A stretch of DNA of 32,793 nt, taken from an uncultured Oscillospiraceae bacterium (lineage in GTDB: Bacteria; Bacillota; Clostridia; Oscillospirales; Acutalibacteraceae). Below are positions 23,149 to 30,730 of this stretch, piece by piece. The notes beneath the pieces are model-generated. The model was given only the letters and a program-made list of their open reading frames with translations, did not search any database and had not been told where the DNA came from. Made by a program: the position numbers and the translations under genes. Location of the stretch: assembly GCA_900542375.1 (NCBI GenBank), contig UQNI01000012.1:1-32793 (forward strand). Direction: 5' to 3'. The first letter of the stretch is position 1. Every line of letters starts with the position of its first letter.

Positions 23149-24432
23149 ATGAGCAACAAAAATTGGAGATTTGAAACACAACAATTACATATTGGTCAAG
23201 AAACCCCTGATTCTGCAACAGATGCCCGTGCGGTTCCAATCTATCAAACCACTTCATATGTATTTAAAGACTGTGACCAAGCTGCAGGTCGATTTGGGTT
23301 AAGTGAAGGCGGCAATATTTACAGTCGATTGATGAACCCTACTACAGATGTATTTGAAAAACGTATTGCCGCTTTGGAAGGCGGTATTGCCGCGCTGGCA
23401 ACTGCTTCCGGTTCTGCAGCCATTACATACGCAGTAAAAAATATTGCCCGCGCAGGCGACCACATTGTAGCAGCTTCTACTCTATATGGGGGCACTTATA
23501 ATTTATTTGCCCATACATTGCCTGAGGATAACATTACCACAACCTTTGTTGACCCTGATACCGTACAAAATTTTGAAGATGCCATTCAGGAAAATACTAA
23601 ATTGATTTTTATTGAATCTCTGGGCAATCCAAATTCCAGCATTATTGATGTAAAAGCAGTAGCAGATATTGCCCATAAACATGGCATTCCTCTGATTATT
23701 GACAACACATTTGCAACCCCTTACCTATTCCGTCCCATTGAACACGGCGCTGACATTGTGGTACATTCCGCAACCAAATTTATTGGCGGTCACGGAGCTG
23801 CATTGGGCGGTGTGATTGTAGATGCCGGCAAGTTTGATTGGAATTCAGATAAATTCCCGGGACTGTCCCAGCCTTGCGACAGTTATCATGGCATTAACTT
23901 TGCAAAAGATGTAGGTGCGGCAGCTTATATCACCCGTATCCGCACCAATTTGCTTCGGGATACCGGTGCAACCTTGAGTCCATTCCACTCTTTCCTATTC
24001 ATTCAAGGATTGGAAACGCTTTCCCTTCGTGTAGAACGCCATACGGAAAATGCGCTGAAAGTGGTTGAGTTTTTGAAACAACATCCCCAAGTAGAACGCG
24101 TCAACCATCCATCTTTGCCTGACAGCAAATATTATGACTTATATCAGCAATACTTCCCAAAAGGCGCCGGCTCTATCTTCACATTTGAAATCAAAGGAGG
24201 AGAACAAGAGGCAAAACGCTTTATTGACTCCCTTGAAATTTTCTCTCTTCTTGCAAATGTGGCGGATGCAAAATCTTTGGTCATCCATCCTGCAAGCACA
24301 ACCCATTCTCAATTAAATGCAGAGGAATTAAAAGCCTGTGATATTTCCCCTAACACAGTACGCCTCTCTATTGGTATTGAACATATTGATGACATTATTG
24401 AAGATTTGACACAAGCATTTACAAAACTTTAA
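23149..24432 (+). CDS. metY: O-acetylhomoserine sulfhydrylase (aminocarboxypropyltransferase)
   Basis: 427 aa, the expected length for MetY rather than the roughly 380 aa of MetB/MetC. Cys/Met PLP family. Makes homocysteine from O-acetylhomoserine and sulfide, or takes part in cysteine synthesis with acetylserine. AVPIYQTTSYVF (28-39), IYSRLMNPTTDVFE (57-70), the PLP lysine K210 in HSATKFIGGHG, and the C-terminal SIGIEH region are visible. Its promoter is separated from the start by a leader of about 165 nt that encodes a Cys-Cys peptide. Ends at a strong terminator before metF. Confidence 0.95.
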   Translation: MSNKNWRFETQQLHIGQETPDSATDARAVPIYQTTSYVFKDCDQAAGRFGLSEGGNIYSRLMNPTTDVFEKRIAALEGGIAALATASGSAAITYAVKNIARAGDHIVAASTLYGGTYNLFAHTLPEDNITTTFVDPDTVQNFEDAIQENTKLIFIESLGNPNSSIIDVKAVADIAHKHGIPLIIDNTFATPYLFRPIEHGADIVVHSATKFIGGHGAALGGVIVDAGKFDWNSDKFPGLSQPCDSYHGINFAKDVGAAAYITRIRTNLLRDTGATLSPFHSFLFIQGLETLSLRVERHTENALKVVEFLKQHPQVERVNHPSLPDSKYYDLYQQYFPKGAGSIFTFEIKGGEQEAKRFIDSLEIFSLLANVADAKSLVIHPASTTHSQLNAEELKACDISPNTVRLSIGIEHIDDIIEDLTQAFTKL

Positions 24433-24491
24433 CGAGAATAGCCCCCTTATATTTTCTCAAATCATTCTATCCTATTTCTTAAATACACTTT

Positions 24492-24548
24492 AGATGGAAA
24501 AAATCCAAACATCTCATTGATTTGGGTTTTATTCCATCTTTTTTTTTG
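24492..24548 (+). terminator. Terminator of metY
   Basis: Long stem: AGATGGAA (24492-24499) with TTCCATCT (24532-24539), continued by AATCCAAA with TTTGGGTTT, then a run of ten T (24539-24548). Confidence 0.85.
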
Positions 24549-24549
24549 G

Positions 24550-24555
24550 TATAAT
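24550..24555 (+). promoter_or_regulatory. Extended -10 promoter of metF-metH
   Basis: TTGGTATAAT gives a full -10 with a TG extension directly after the metY terminator. The -35 region is poor. The 60-nt leader shows no SAM riboswitch. Confidence 0.5.
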
Positions 24556-24616
24556 ATTACCGATTCTAAAATGATTTTATAACCATAAAATATCCTTCAG
24601 AGAGGATTTATCACAT

Positions 24617-25510
24617 ATGAAAATAATTGATTTGATTGAACAAAATTCCGTCACTTTTTCCTGCGAAATTTTTCCTCCAAAACCACATATCCCATTGGAT
24701 GAATGTAAAAGTGTAATCAAAGGAATTGCCAAAACCAATCCTGACTTTATCAGCGTTACATACGGTGCAGGCGGCAGCAATTCCAAGCGTACCATTGAAA
24801 TTGCAGACCATATTCAAACACAGTATCAAATTCCGGCGCTGGCGCATCTTACTTGCGTAGCATCTGCCAAATCTGATATTGCCTCTACATTGCATCAATT
24901 AAAGGACAAGCGCATTACCAATATACTGGCCCTGCGCGGTGATGTCCCTCAAGGCATGAATCCGGAAGACGCTGTGAAAGATTATCGCTATGCATATCAA
25001 TTGATAGAAGATATCAAATCTCAAGGGGATTTTTGCGTAGGCGCAGCATGCTATCCCGAAGGGCATATCGAATGCAACCGCAAAATGGATGATATTGACC
25101 ATCTCAAACAAAAAGTAGACTGCGGCTGCGATTTTTTAACCACACAAATGTTTTTTGATAACCAAATTTTATACAATTTTTTGTATAAAACTTTGGCCAA
25201 AGGAATCCATGTTCCCATTGTTGCGGGAATCATGCCTGTAACCAACAGCAGCCAAATTAAGCGTATTTGTCAGCTTTCCGGAACATATTTGCCGGAACGT
25301 TTGGGCGCTATGGTCGAAAAATTTGGCGACAGTCCGCTTGCAATGAAACAAGCAGGAATTGCTTATGCCACAGAACAAATCATTGATTTGATTGCCAACG
25401 GTGTAAAAGCCATTCATTTATATACTATGAACAAACCGGACATTGCCGAAACCATTGTTTCAAATCTAACTGAAATTTTGGACAAGCGTACAGCTGCTGT
25501 TCCGGTCTAA
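24617..25510 (+). CDS. metF: 5,10-methylenetetrahydrofolate reductase
   Basis: 297 aa, the bacterial MetF length. TIM-barrel flavoprotein that makes 5-methyl-THF, the methyl donor for MetH. Features: FSCEIFPPKPHIPLDE (13-28, with the catalytic Glu), SVTYGAGGSN, LAHLTCVA, NILALRGDVPQG, VGAACYPEGH, KVDCGCDFLTTQMFFDN and VPIVAGIMPV. First gene of a tight metF - activation protein - metH operon (5-17 nt gaps and one overlap). Confidence 0.95.
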   Translation: MKIIDLIEQNSVTFSCEIFPPKPHIPLDECKSVIKGIAKTNPDFISVTYGAGGSNSKRTIEIADHIQTQYQIPALAHLTCVASAKSDIASTLHQLKDKRITNILALRGDVPQGMNPEDAVKDYRYAYQLIEDIKSQGDFCVGAACYPEGHIECNRKMDDIDHLKQKVDCGCDFLTTQMFFDNQILYNFLYKTLAKGIHVPIVAGIMPVTNSSQIKRICQLSGTYLPERLGAMVEKFGDSPLAMKQAGIAYATEQIIDLIANGVKAIHLYTMNKPDIAETIVSNLTEILDKRTAAVPV

Positions 25511-25527
25511 GGAGAATGAATTACGTA

Positions 25528-26175
25528 ATGGATATCAGTCGCAAAGAAATACTGCGCTATTTGGGATACCGCGGAAAACCTGCCGATGAGATTGTTACAA
25601 ACAGCATTGAATCTTGTCTTGCCGAACTACTGAGAATCATCTCGCCAAAATGTATTTATCAAATTTTTCCTGTTACTTTTGGTGAAAATCATATGGTAAC
25701 CATCGGCTCCATTTCCATTCAAAGTAAAAATTTGTCTCAGCATATTAACGGCTGCAAAGAAGCAGCCATTTTTGCTGCTACACTTGGCGCACAAACAGAC
25801 TTGCTGATTCAAAAATACAACAAGCTGGATATGAGCAAAGCTGTTATTCTGCAAGCTTGTGCCGCTACCGTGATTGAGGCATACTGTGATGAGCAGCAGG
25901 ATTTCATGAAAGAAGAAGCAGGTAAACAAGGACTTTATTTACGTCCTCGTTTCAGTCCCGGCTATGGAGATTTTCCTCTTACCTATCAAAAAGACTTACT
26001 GGGTGTCTTAAACTGCCAAAAACGCATTGGTCTTACTGTCATGGACAGTCTTATTTTGGCGCCAAGTAAATCCGTAACCGCTGTTATTGGATTGACAGAA
26101 GAATCCACAACCTGCCATATTGCAAGATGCATGACTTGTCAGGCAAAAAATTGTCCGTTTAGAAAGGAAGAATGA
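25528..26175 (+). CDS. Stand-alone methionine synthase activation-domain protein
   Basis: About 215 aa from the ATG at 25528. An ATG at 25516 is in frame but directly abuts the GGAG ribosome site, so the later one is preferred. It corresponds to the C-terminal AdoMet-binding activation domain of large MetH: ILRYLGYRGKPAD at the start, AATLGAQTD, and RFSPGYGDFPLTYQ, the AdoMet-binding motif. The end has a CxxxCxxCxxxNC cluster (CHIARCMTCQAKNCPF), possibly an Fe-S site used for electron input. It would reductively remethylate cob(II)alamin on the MetH encoded next, which lacks this domain. Confidence 0.9.
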   Translation: MDISRKEILRYLGYRGKPADEIVTNSIESCLAELLRIISPKCIYQIFPVTFGENHMVTIGSISIQSKNLSQHINGCKEAAIFAATLGAQTDLLIQKYNKLDMSKAVILQACAATVIEAYCDEQQDFMKEEAGKQGLYLRPRFSPGYGDFPLTYQKDLLGVLNCQKRIGLTVMDSLILAPSKSVTAVIGLTEESTTCHIARCMTCQAKNCPFRKEE

Positions 26176-26177
26176 CC

Positions 26178-28556
26178 ATGGATATTTTAAAGCAACTTGG
26201 AAAACGTATTATTTTCTTTGAGGGCGGCATGGGTTCCATTTTACAGCAAAATGGACTTGCCCCGGGAGAATTGCCTGAAGTCTGGAACGTAGAAAAACCT
26301 GAATTCATTTTAAATGTACATCGGGAATATTTAAAAGCAGGATGCGATATTGTCAAAACAAATACATTTGGCGCAAACTCCATTAAAATGGAAGACAGCG
26401 GTTACACAGCAAAAGAATTGATTGAAAAAGCAGTTTCCATTGCAAAACAAGCAGTAAACGAAAACGGTCATGGGTTGGTTGCTATGGATATTGGTCCAAC
26501 AGGCAAACTGCTTCGCCCATTGGGAGATTTGGAATTTGACGGAGCATACGAAGCATTTAAAGAAATGGCTATGGTGGGCGAGCAAGCAGGAGCCGATGTA
26601 GCTCTGATTGAAACCATGAGTGATACACATGAAGTAAAAGCAGCTGTACTGGCGGTAAAAGAAAATACAAAATTACCTGTATTTGTTACCATGACCTTTG
26701 ATGAAAATGCAAAACTGCTGACAGGCGGAGATATTCCTGCGGCAGTAGCATTGCTGGAGGGGCTTGGCGTAGATGGAATCGGCTTTAACTGCGGACTTGG
26801 TCCAACACAAATGAAAGCGTTTATGAAAGAGCTGACAGCCTGCTGCTCCACGCCTATTATTGTGAATCCAAATGCAGGTCTGCCCAAAAATGTAAACGGA
26901 CAAACCGTATATGATGTAAATGCTGAAGAATTCGCAAAAGAGATGCTCGATATTGTAATGGAAGGCGCTTGGATTATCGGCGGCTGCTGCGGAACCACCC
27001 CTGCACATCTTGCGGAAACCATCAAAGTATGTAAGGGTATTATGCCTGCTCCAATAGAGAAAAAGAACCTTACCGTCATTTCTTCCTATACTCATACCGT
27101 TCAGTTTGGTCCCCGTCCAATCATCATAGGAGAACGCATCAATCCAACGGGTAAATCTCGTTTTAAGCAAGCACTGCGTGACCATGATATGGATTATATT
27201 TTAAAAGAAGGTATCACCCAGCAGCAAAACGGCGCGCATGTATTGGATGTAAACGTAGGCTTACCTGAAATTGATGAGGTACAGTTGATGCAGGACGCAA
27301 TCAAAGAAATCCAAAGTGTAATTGACCTTCCATTACAAATTGATACCACAGACCCAATTGCAATGGAAAAAGCCATGCGTATTTATAACGGAAAACCGTT
27401 AATTAACTCTGTAAACGGAAAAGAACACTCCATGCATGAAGTGTTCCCGCTTGTAAAAAAATACGGTGGTGTTGTAATCGCCTTAACCTTAGATGAAAAC
27501 GGCATTCCCCCTACCGCAGAAGGACGTTTGGAAGTTGCAAAAAAAATCATTGCTACAGCTGAAACATACGGTATTCCAAAAACAGATTTGATATTTGACG
27601 TACTTGCCATGACCATCAGCGCTGAACAAGAAGCGGCTGCCGTAACATTAAAAGCATTGCAGCTCATTCGCGATGAATTGGGAGCTTATACTTCTTTGGG
27701 TGTTTCCAACATTTCTTTTGGATTGCCCCAACGAGAAAACATCAATGCTGCATTTTTTACCATGGCTATGCAAAACGGATTAAGCGCGGCTATTATGAAT
27801 CCCGGTTCACAAGGTATGATGAAAGCATATTACTCCTACTGTGCACTAAGCGGTGTTGACAAACAATGTATGGAATATATCTCTGTTTATTCCGGACAAA
27901 CAACAGAAACGGCTGCTCCTGCCGGCGCCGATATGCCTCTGGATCAAGCCGTTATCAAGGGACTAAAAGAAAGCGCACATGCAGCTGCGCAAGAATTGTT
28001 AAAAACAACGGAACCGTTGGAAATTATCAACAAACTGTTGGTACCTGCTCTGGACGTTGTAGGCAAAGAATTTGAACAAGGCACACTGTTCCTTCCTCAA
28101 TTGTTGATGAGCGCCGAAGCTGCCAAAGCTGCTTTTGAAGCAATTAAAGTACATTTTGAAAAAAGCGGTACTGTTCAGGAAAAAGGAGAAAAAATTATTC
28201 TGGCAACCGTAAAAGGTGATATTCACGACATTGGAAAAAACATTGTAAAAGTACTTTTGGAAAACTACAGCTACGATGTCATTGACCTTGGAAAAGATGT
28301 CGACCCAAGTTTGGTTGTAGATACCGCCATAGAACAAAATGTTCAGCTGGTAGGTCTCAGCGCTTTGATGACAACCACTGTTGTAAATATGGAAGAAACC
28401 ATACGATTATTAAAAGAAAAAGCTCCTTGTGTCAAAGTAATGGTAGGAGGCGCTGTATTAACACAAGAATATGCGGATATGATACATGCAGACTTTTATT
28501 CCAAAGATGCCATGGGTTCTGTATATTATGCGCAAAGATTATTTGGAAAAGAATAA
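26178..28556 (+). CDS. metH: Cobalamin-dependent methionine synthase, three-module form
   Basis: 792 aa from the ATG at 26178, with GGAAG 7 nt upstream; an ATG at 26172 overlaps the previous stop but is too near that site. Transfers methyl from methyl-THF to homocysteine through cobalamin. Modules: homocysteine-binding (1-300) with zinc cysteines C205, C270 and C271 (GFNCG, GGCCGTTP); pterin-binding from about 315 (IIGERINPTGKSRFK, VLDVNVGLP); B12 cap from about 560; and B12-binding with axial H683 in GDIHDIGKN. The E. coli-type activation domain is absent and supplied by the preceding gene. Terminator follows. Confidence 0.95.
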   Translation: MDILKQLGKRIIFFEGGMGSILQQNGLAPGELPEVWNVEKPEFILNVHREYLKAGCDIVKTNTFGANSIKMEDSGYTAKELIEKAVSIAKQAVNENGHGLVAMDIGPTGKLLRPLGDLEFDGAYEAFKEMAMVGEQAGADVALIETMSDTHEVKAAVLAVKENTKLPVFVTMTFDENAKLLTGGDIPAAVALLEGLGVDGIGFNCGLGPTQMKAFMKELTACCSTPIIVNPNAGLPKNVNGQTVYDVNAEEFAKEMLDIVMEGAWIIGGCCGTTPAHLAETIKVCKGIMPAPIEKKNLTVISSYTHTVQFGPRPIIIGERINPTGKSRFKQALRDHDMDYILKEGITQQQNGAHVLDVNVGLPEIDEVQLMQDAIKEIQSVIDLPLQIDTTDPIAMEKAMRIYNGKPLINSVNGKEHSMHEVFPLVKKYGGVVIALTLDENGIPPTAEGRLEVAKKIIATAETYGIPKTDLIFDVLAMTISAEQEAAAVTLKALQLIRDELGAYTSLGVSNISFGLPQRENINAAFFTMAMQNGLSAAIMNPGSQGMMKAYYSYCALSGVDKQCMEYISVYSGQTTETAAPAGADMPLDQAVIKGLKESAHAAAQELLKTTEPLEIINKLLVPALDVVGKEFEQGTLFLPQLLMSAEAAKAAFEAIKVHFEKSGTVQEKGEKIILATVKGDIHDIGKNIVKVLLENYSYDVIDLGKDVDPSLVVDTAIEQNVQLVGLSALMTTTVVNMEETIRLLKEKAPCVKVMVGGAVLTQEYADMIHADFYSKDAMGSVYYAQRLFGKE

Positions 28557-28563
28557 TTTGCAT

Positions 28564-28614
28564 ACAAAAATCCCCTCTCCAAGTATGATAATACATTGGA
28601 AAGGGGATTTTTGT
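28564..28614. terminator. Bidirectional terminator between metH and pstS
   Basis: Stem 28564-28582 with 28596-28614 (one C-A mismatch), core ATCCCCT/AGGGGAT, A-run on the left and T-run on the right. It lies between convergent metH (plus) and pstS (minus). Confidence 0.88.
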
Positions 28615-28662
28615 TGATCTATTTTAGGGAAAATGTAGTAAGTAAAAGAATATTTCTTTGAA

Positions 28663-29532
28663 TTATTCTGCCGGAATTAGTCCAACATCTTCAATTACTT
28701 GTTTGCCTTCGTCAGATTTTACAAAATCAAACCAAGCTTTTACAAGTTCACTGTCAGTACCTTTTTTATAAATTTGAATGAATGGTCTGGATACTTTATA
28801 AGTGCCATTTACGATATTTTCATCTGTAGCCTCAACACCGTCAACTTTTACAGCTTTGATAGATGGGGATACTGATGCCAAAGAGATGTAACCAACTGCT
28901 GCAGGGTCGCTTGCTACACGGTTTAATACTTCACCTGTTGATGTCAACTCTGCTGCATATTTTGCTTCACCTTCTACACCGAAGATAGCCTCAAAGCCAT
29001 CTCTGGTTCCGGAAGAAGCCTCACGGCCCAATACGGTAATTGCTTGGTCTTGTCCGCCAACTTCGCTCCAGTTGGTAATTTCGCCTGTAAAGATTTTCGC
29101 AATTTGCTCTTGTGTTAAATCACTTACCGGATTGTCTTTATGTACTGCAATTGCAATACCGTCAGTTGCAATTTGAACTACTTCAAATTGGTCCGGATTT
29201 TCACTGTCTTTTAATTCGCGGGAAAGGTCGCCAATCAAAGCAGTGCCGGCAAGTACAGCTTTGGAAGCATCGCCGGAACCGGTTCCGCTTTTCTCGACTG
29301 TAACACCTGGATTTTGCTCATGGAACACTTCACCCAAAGCTTGGCAAACAGTTGCCATAGATGTAGAACCATTTAAAGTAAGCTTTCCGCTTAAAGAACT
29401 TTCTGCGGTACTGCCGCCTCCGGATGTTCCGGTATCAGTAGACCCACAACCTGCAAATAATGCTGCTGTAGAAACCATGAGAGCAGAAGCAAGTACAGCT
29501 GTCACAATTCTTTTGATTTTTGTTTTTCTCAT
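28663..29532 (-). CDS. pstS: Phosphate ABC transporter substrate-binding lipoprotein
   Basis: 289 aa. Signal peptide with a basic start (MRKTKIKR), hydrophobic core and lipobox LFAGC, so C29 is lipidated and the protein sits on the outside of the membrane. A Gly/Ser/Thr-rich linker leads into a PstS fold: GSTSMATVCQALGEVF, SGTGSGDASKAVLAGTALIG, ITVLGREASSGTRDGFEAIF, with the phosphate-binding SSGTR element. The pstCAB genes are not next to it in this window; the neighbour upstream is unrelated. Ribosome site GAGGAGA is about 9 nt before the ATG. A dyad TTTACA-N7-TGTAAA lies just upstream. Confidence 0.93.
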   Translation of the reverse strand: MRKTKIKRIVTAVLASALMVSTAALFAGCGSTDTGTSGGGSTAESSLSGKLTLNGSTSMATVCQALGEVFHEQNPGVTVEKSGTGSGDASKAVLAGTALIGDLSRELKDSENPDQFEVVQIATDGIAIAVHKDNPVSDLTQEQIAKIFTGEITNWSEVGGQDQAITVLGREASSGTRDGFEAIFGVEGEAKYAAELTSTGEVLNRVASDPAAVGYISLASVSPSIKAVKVDGVEATDENIVNGTYKVSRPFIQIYKKGTDSELVKAWFDFVKSDEGKQVIEDVGLIPAE

Positions 29533-29570
29533 TTTTCTTTCTCCTCATCTGTTTGTTAAGATGAGTTTAG

Positions 29571-29589
29571 TTTACAGCGCTTTTGTAAA
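29571..29589 (-). promoter_or_regulatory. Dyad upstream of pstS
   Basis: TTTACA-gcgcttt-TGTAAA, 6-7-6, about 40 nt before the pstS ATG. Similar to TT(A/T)ACA half-sites used by PhoP-type regulators but arranged as an inverted, not direct, repeat. Confidence 0.35.
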
Positions 29590-29677
29590 TATTACGTTAA
29601 AAATAATTTAGAGTTCATTTAAAAACCGAATGTCATTTTAATCCCAATTTAACAAAGCGTAGCAGCGACAGGGACAC

Positions 29678-29706
29678 CCTATAATCTATTGGTGACTGTC
29701 ATTCAA
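29678..29706 (-). promoter_or_regulatory. Possible pstS promoter
   Basis: Minus strand TTGAAT (29701-29706), 17-bp spacer, TATAGG (29678-29683). It would give a leader of about 140 nt and lies inside the GACAGGGA stem-loop. Confidence 0.35.
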
Positions 29707-29807
29707 TATATCCCTGTCACAAATAGCAAATCGCTATTTATTTGTAAATATCACTTTCAATGTTACCGAGAAAGAGAAACATTCTAATAAAGATGAAATA
29801 CCTTGAC

Positions 29808-29846
29808 ATAGAAAAAAGAGAGAAAATCCTCCTCCCTTTTTTCTAT
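29808..29846 (-). terminator. Terminator of the PPC-domain gene
   Basis: ATAGAAAAAAG...CTTTTTTCTAT stem (29808-29822 with 29832-29846, one mismatch). On the minus strand the second arm supplies a run of six T. It begins 8 nt after the gene's stop. Confidence 0.75.
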
Positions 29847-29854
29847 CAATCTAT

Positions 29855-30280
29855 TTAACGGCTAAAATCAAACAAATTTAAACCTATCTCATCACTGTAG
29901 CATCTGTCCACATCACCGTTTACAATAGAGATTACCATCTCACAAGTTGCACTGACGATAGCCTGATTCAGATGTCCTCCAAACACTTGACCTTTCTCAT
30001 TTCCCGCACTCATATGTAAATGGCAATAAAATTCATGGTTCATCGTATTAATTGTGCCAACTAAAGATACAATTTCAAAATCACCTTGAAATTCATTGGA
30101 CTGATAAATTTTTTGTTCTGTTCGGAATACTCCCACCGTAAATTTGCCAACTGCACCTAATGCCTGAACACTTGCCAACTGAATATTTTCTGTTAGTGCA
30201 ATTATTTTTACTTGTTCCAGTATCTCTTCCCCTTTATCAATGCGTGCAATAATTGTATTTTCAAATCTTCTGTATTCCAT
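29855..30280 (-). CDS. PPC-domain (DUF296) protein
   Basis: 141 aa, one complete PPC/DUF296 domain. The N-terminus YRRFENTIIARIDKGEEILE and the middle ASVQALGAVGKFTVGVF match the family, and HLHMSAGN...VFGGHLNQAIVSATCEMVI carries the conserved His cluster and Gly-Gly-His motif that often binds a metal. Bacterial stand-alone PPC proteins form trimers; they are often annotated as DNA-binding by analogy with plant AT-hook proteins, which is weak evidence. Function unknown. The ribosome site is AGGAAC. It lies about 86 nt downstream of a 39-aa membrane-protein gene on the same strand. Confidence 0.85.
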   Translation of the reverse strand: MEYRRFENTIIARIDKGEEILEQVKIIALTENIQLASVQALGAVGKFTVGVFRTEQKIYQSNEFQGDFEIVSLVGTINTMNHEFYCHLHMSAGNEKGQVFGGHLNQAIVSATCEMVISIVNGDVDRCYSDEIGLNLFDFSR

Positions 30281-30366
30281 GGTACATGTTCCTATTCATA
30301 AATATTATTAATAAAGTAATGCTGTTTTTTGCTTTTTATTAAAATCATACGGACCCTTTTTATTTA

Positions 30367-30486
30367 TTAAAAGGAGAAAAGAGCGGCAATAATAACGGTA
30401 GCTAACATCAATAATGCGCAACCCATTGCAACAATACGAATCATCCATGTTCGTTTGTCAATTTTCTTTTTCTTCTTTTTAACCAT
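30367..30486 (-). CDS. 39-aa basic single-helix membrane protein (DUF4044-like?)
   Basis: 39 codons: MVKKKKKKIDKRTWMIRIVA then MGCALLMLATVIIAALFSF and stop. Six lysines in a row, then one hydrophobic helix (about 17-37), so a positive-inside membrane peptide. AGAGG lies 9 nt before the ATG, and a good promoter (TTGATT-17-TATCAT) precedes it. The lysine-rich head and short helix recall DUF4044 peptides of Firmicutes; the match is from memory of the pattern only. It is divergent from the LCP gene. Confidence 0.65.
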   Translation of the reverse strand: MVKKKKKKIDKRTWMIRIVAMGCALLMLATVIIAALFSF

Positions 30487-30525
30487 AAAATGCTGCCTCT
30501 TTTCCGATAAAATATATTTATACTT

Positions 30526-30566
30526 ATGATAATCAAAGGTTTTTACAAAATCAAGTTGATTTTGTA
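30526..30566 (-). promoter_or_regulatory. Promoter of the 39-aa gene with a 23-bp palindrome over its -35
   Basis: Minus strand TTGATT (30549-30554), 17-bp spacer, TATCAT (30526-30531). The -35 lies in one arm of a perfect palindrome TACAAAATCAA-g-TTGATTTTGTA (30544-30566), which is well placed to act as a repressor operator. Confidence 0.6.
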
Positions 30567-30616
30567 TTTAAACTGTAAGAATTTAAGGAAAACGAGCCTT
30601 TCCATGGCATGGACAG

Positions 30617-30645
30617 TTGACATAAGTACCACAATACAATAAAAT
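30617..30645 (+). promoter_or_regulatory. Promoter of the LCP gene
   Basis: TTGACA (30617-30622), 17-bp spacer, TAAAAT (30640-30645). The leader of about 80 nt contains a 7-bp hairpin AGCGATT-ttcc-AATCGCT (30699-30716) directly before the ribosome site AAAGGAG. Confidence 0.7.
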
Positions 30646-30730
30646 AAAATAGATTCTATTTATTTATATACATATATAATATAGCACTATAAGGATATAG
30701 CGATTTTCCAATCGCTTAAAGGAGTATACT

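Larger units (their letters stand above)
29533..29854. other. pstS upstream region
   Basis: 322 bases without a gene. From right to left on the minus strand it holds the terminator of the PPC gene (29808-29846), a 7-bp hairpin AAATAGC-aaatc-GCTATTT (29721-29739), a GCGACAGGGA/TCCCTGTCAC stem (29665-29674 with 29711-29720, one G-U), a possible pstS promoter TTGAAT-17-TATAGG (29678-29706), and the dyad TTTACA-N7-TGTAAA (29571-29589). I see no clear tandem PhoP box. Confidence 0.5.

Noticed and set aside
26468..27079. 203-codon frame antisense to metH
   Set aside because: It mirrors the reading frame of metH, has Ser/Ala/Phe-rich shadow composition and no ribosome site.
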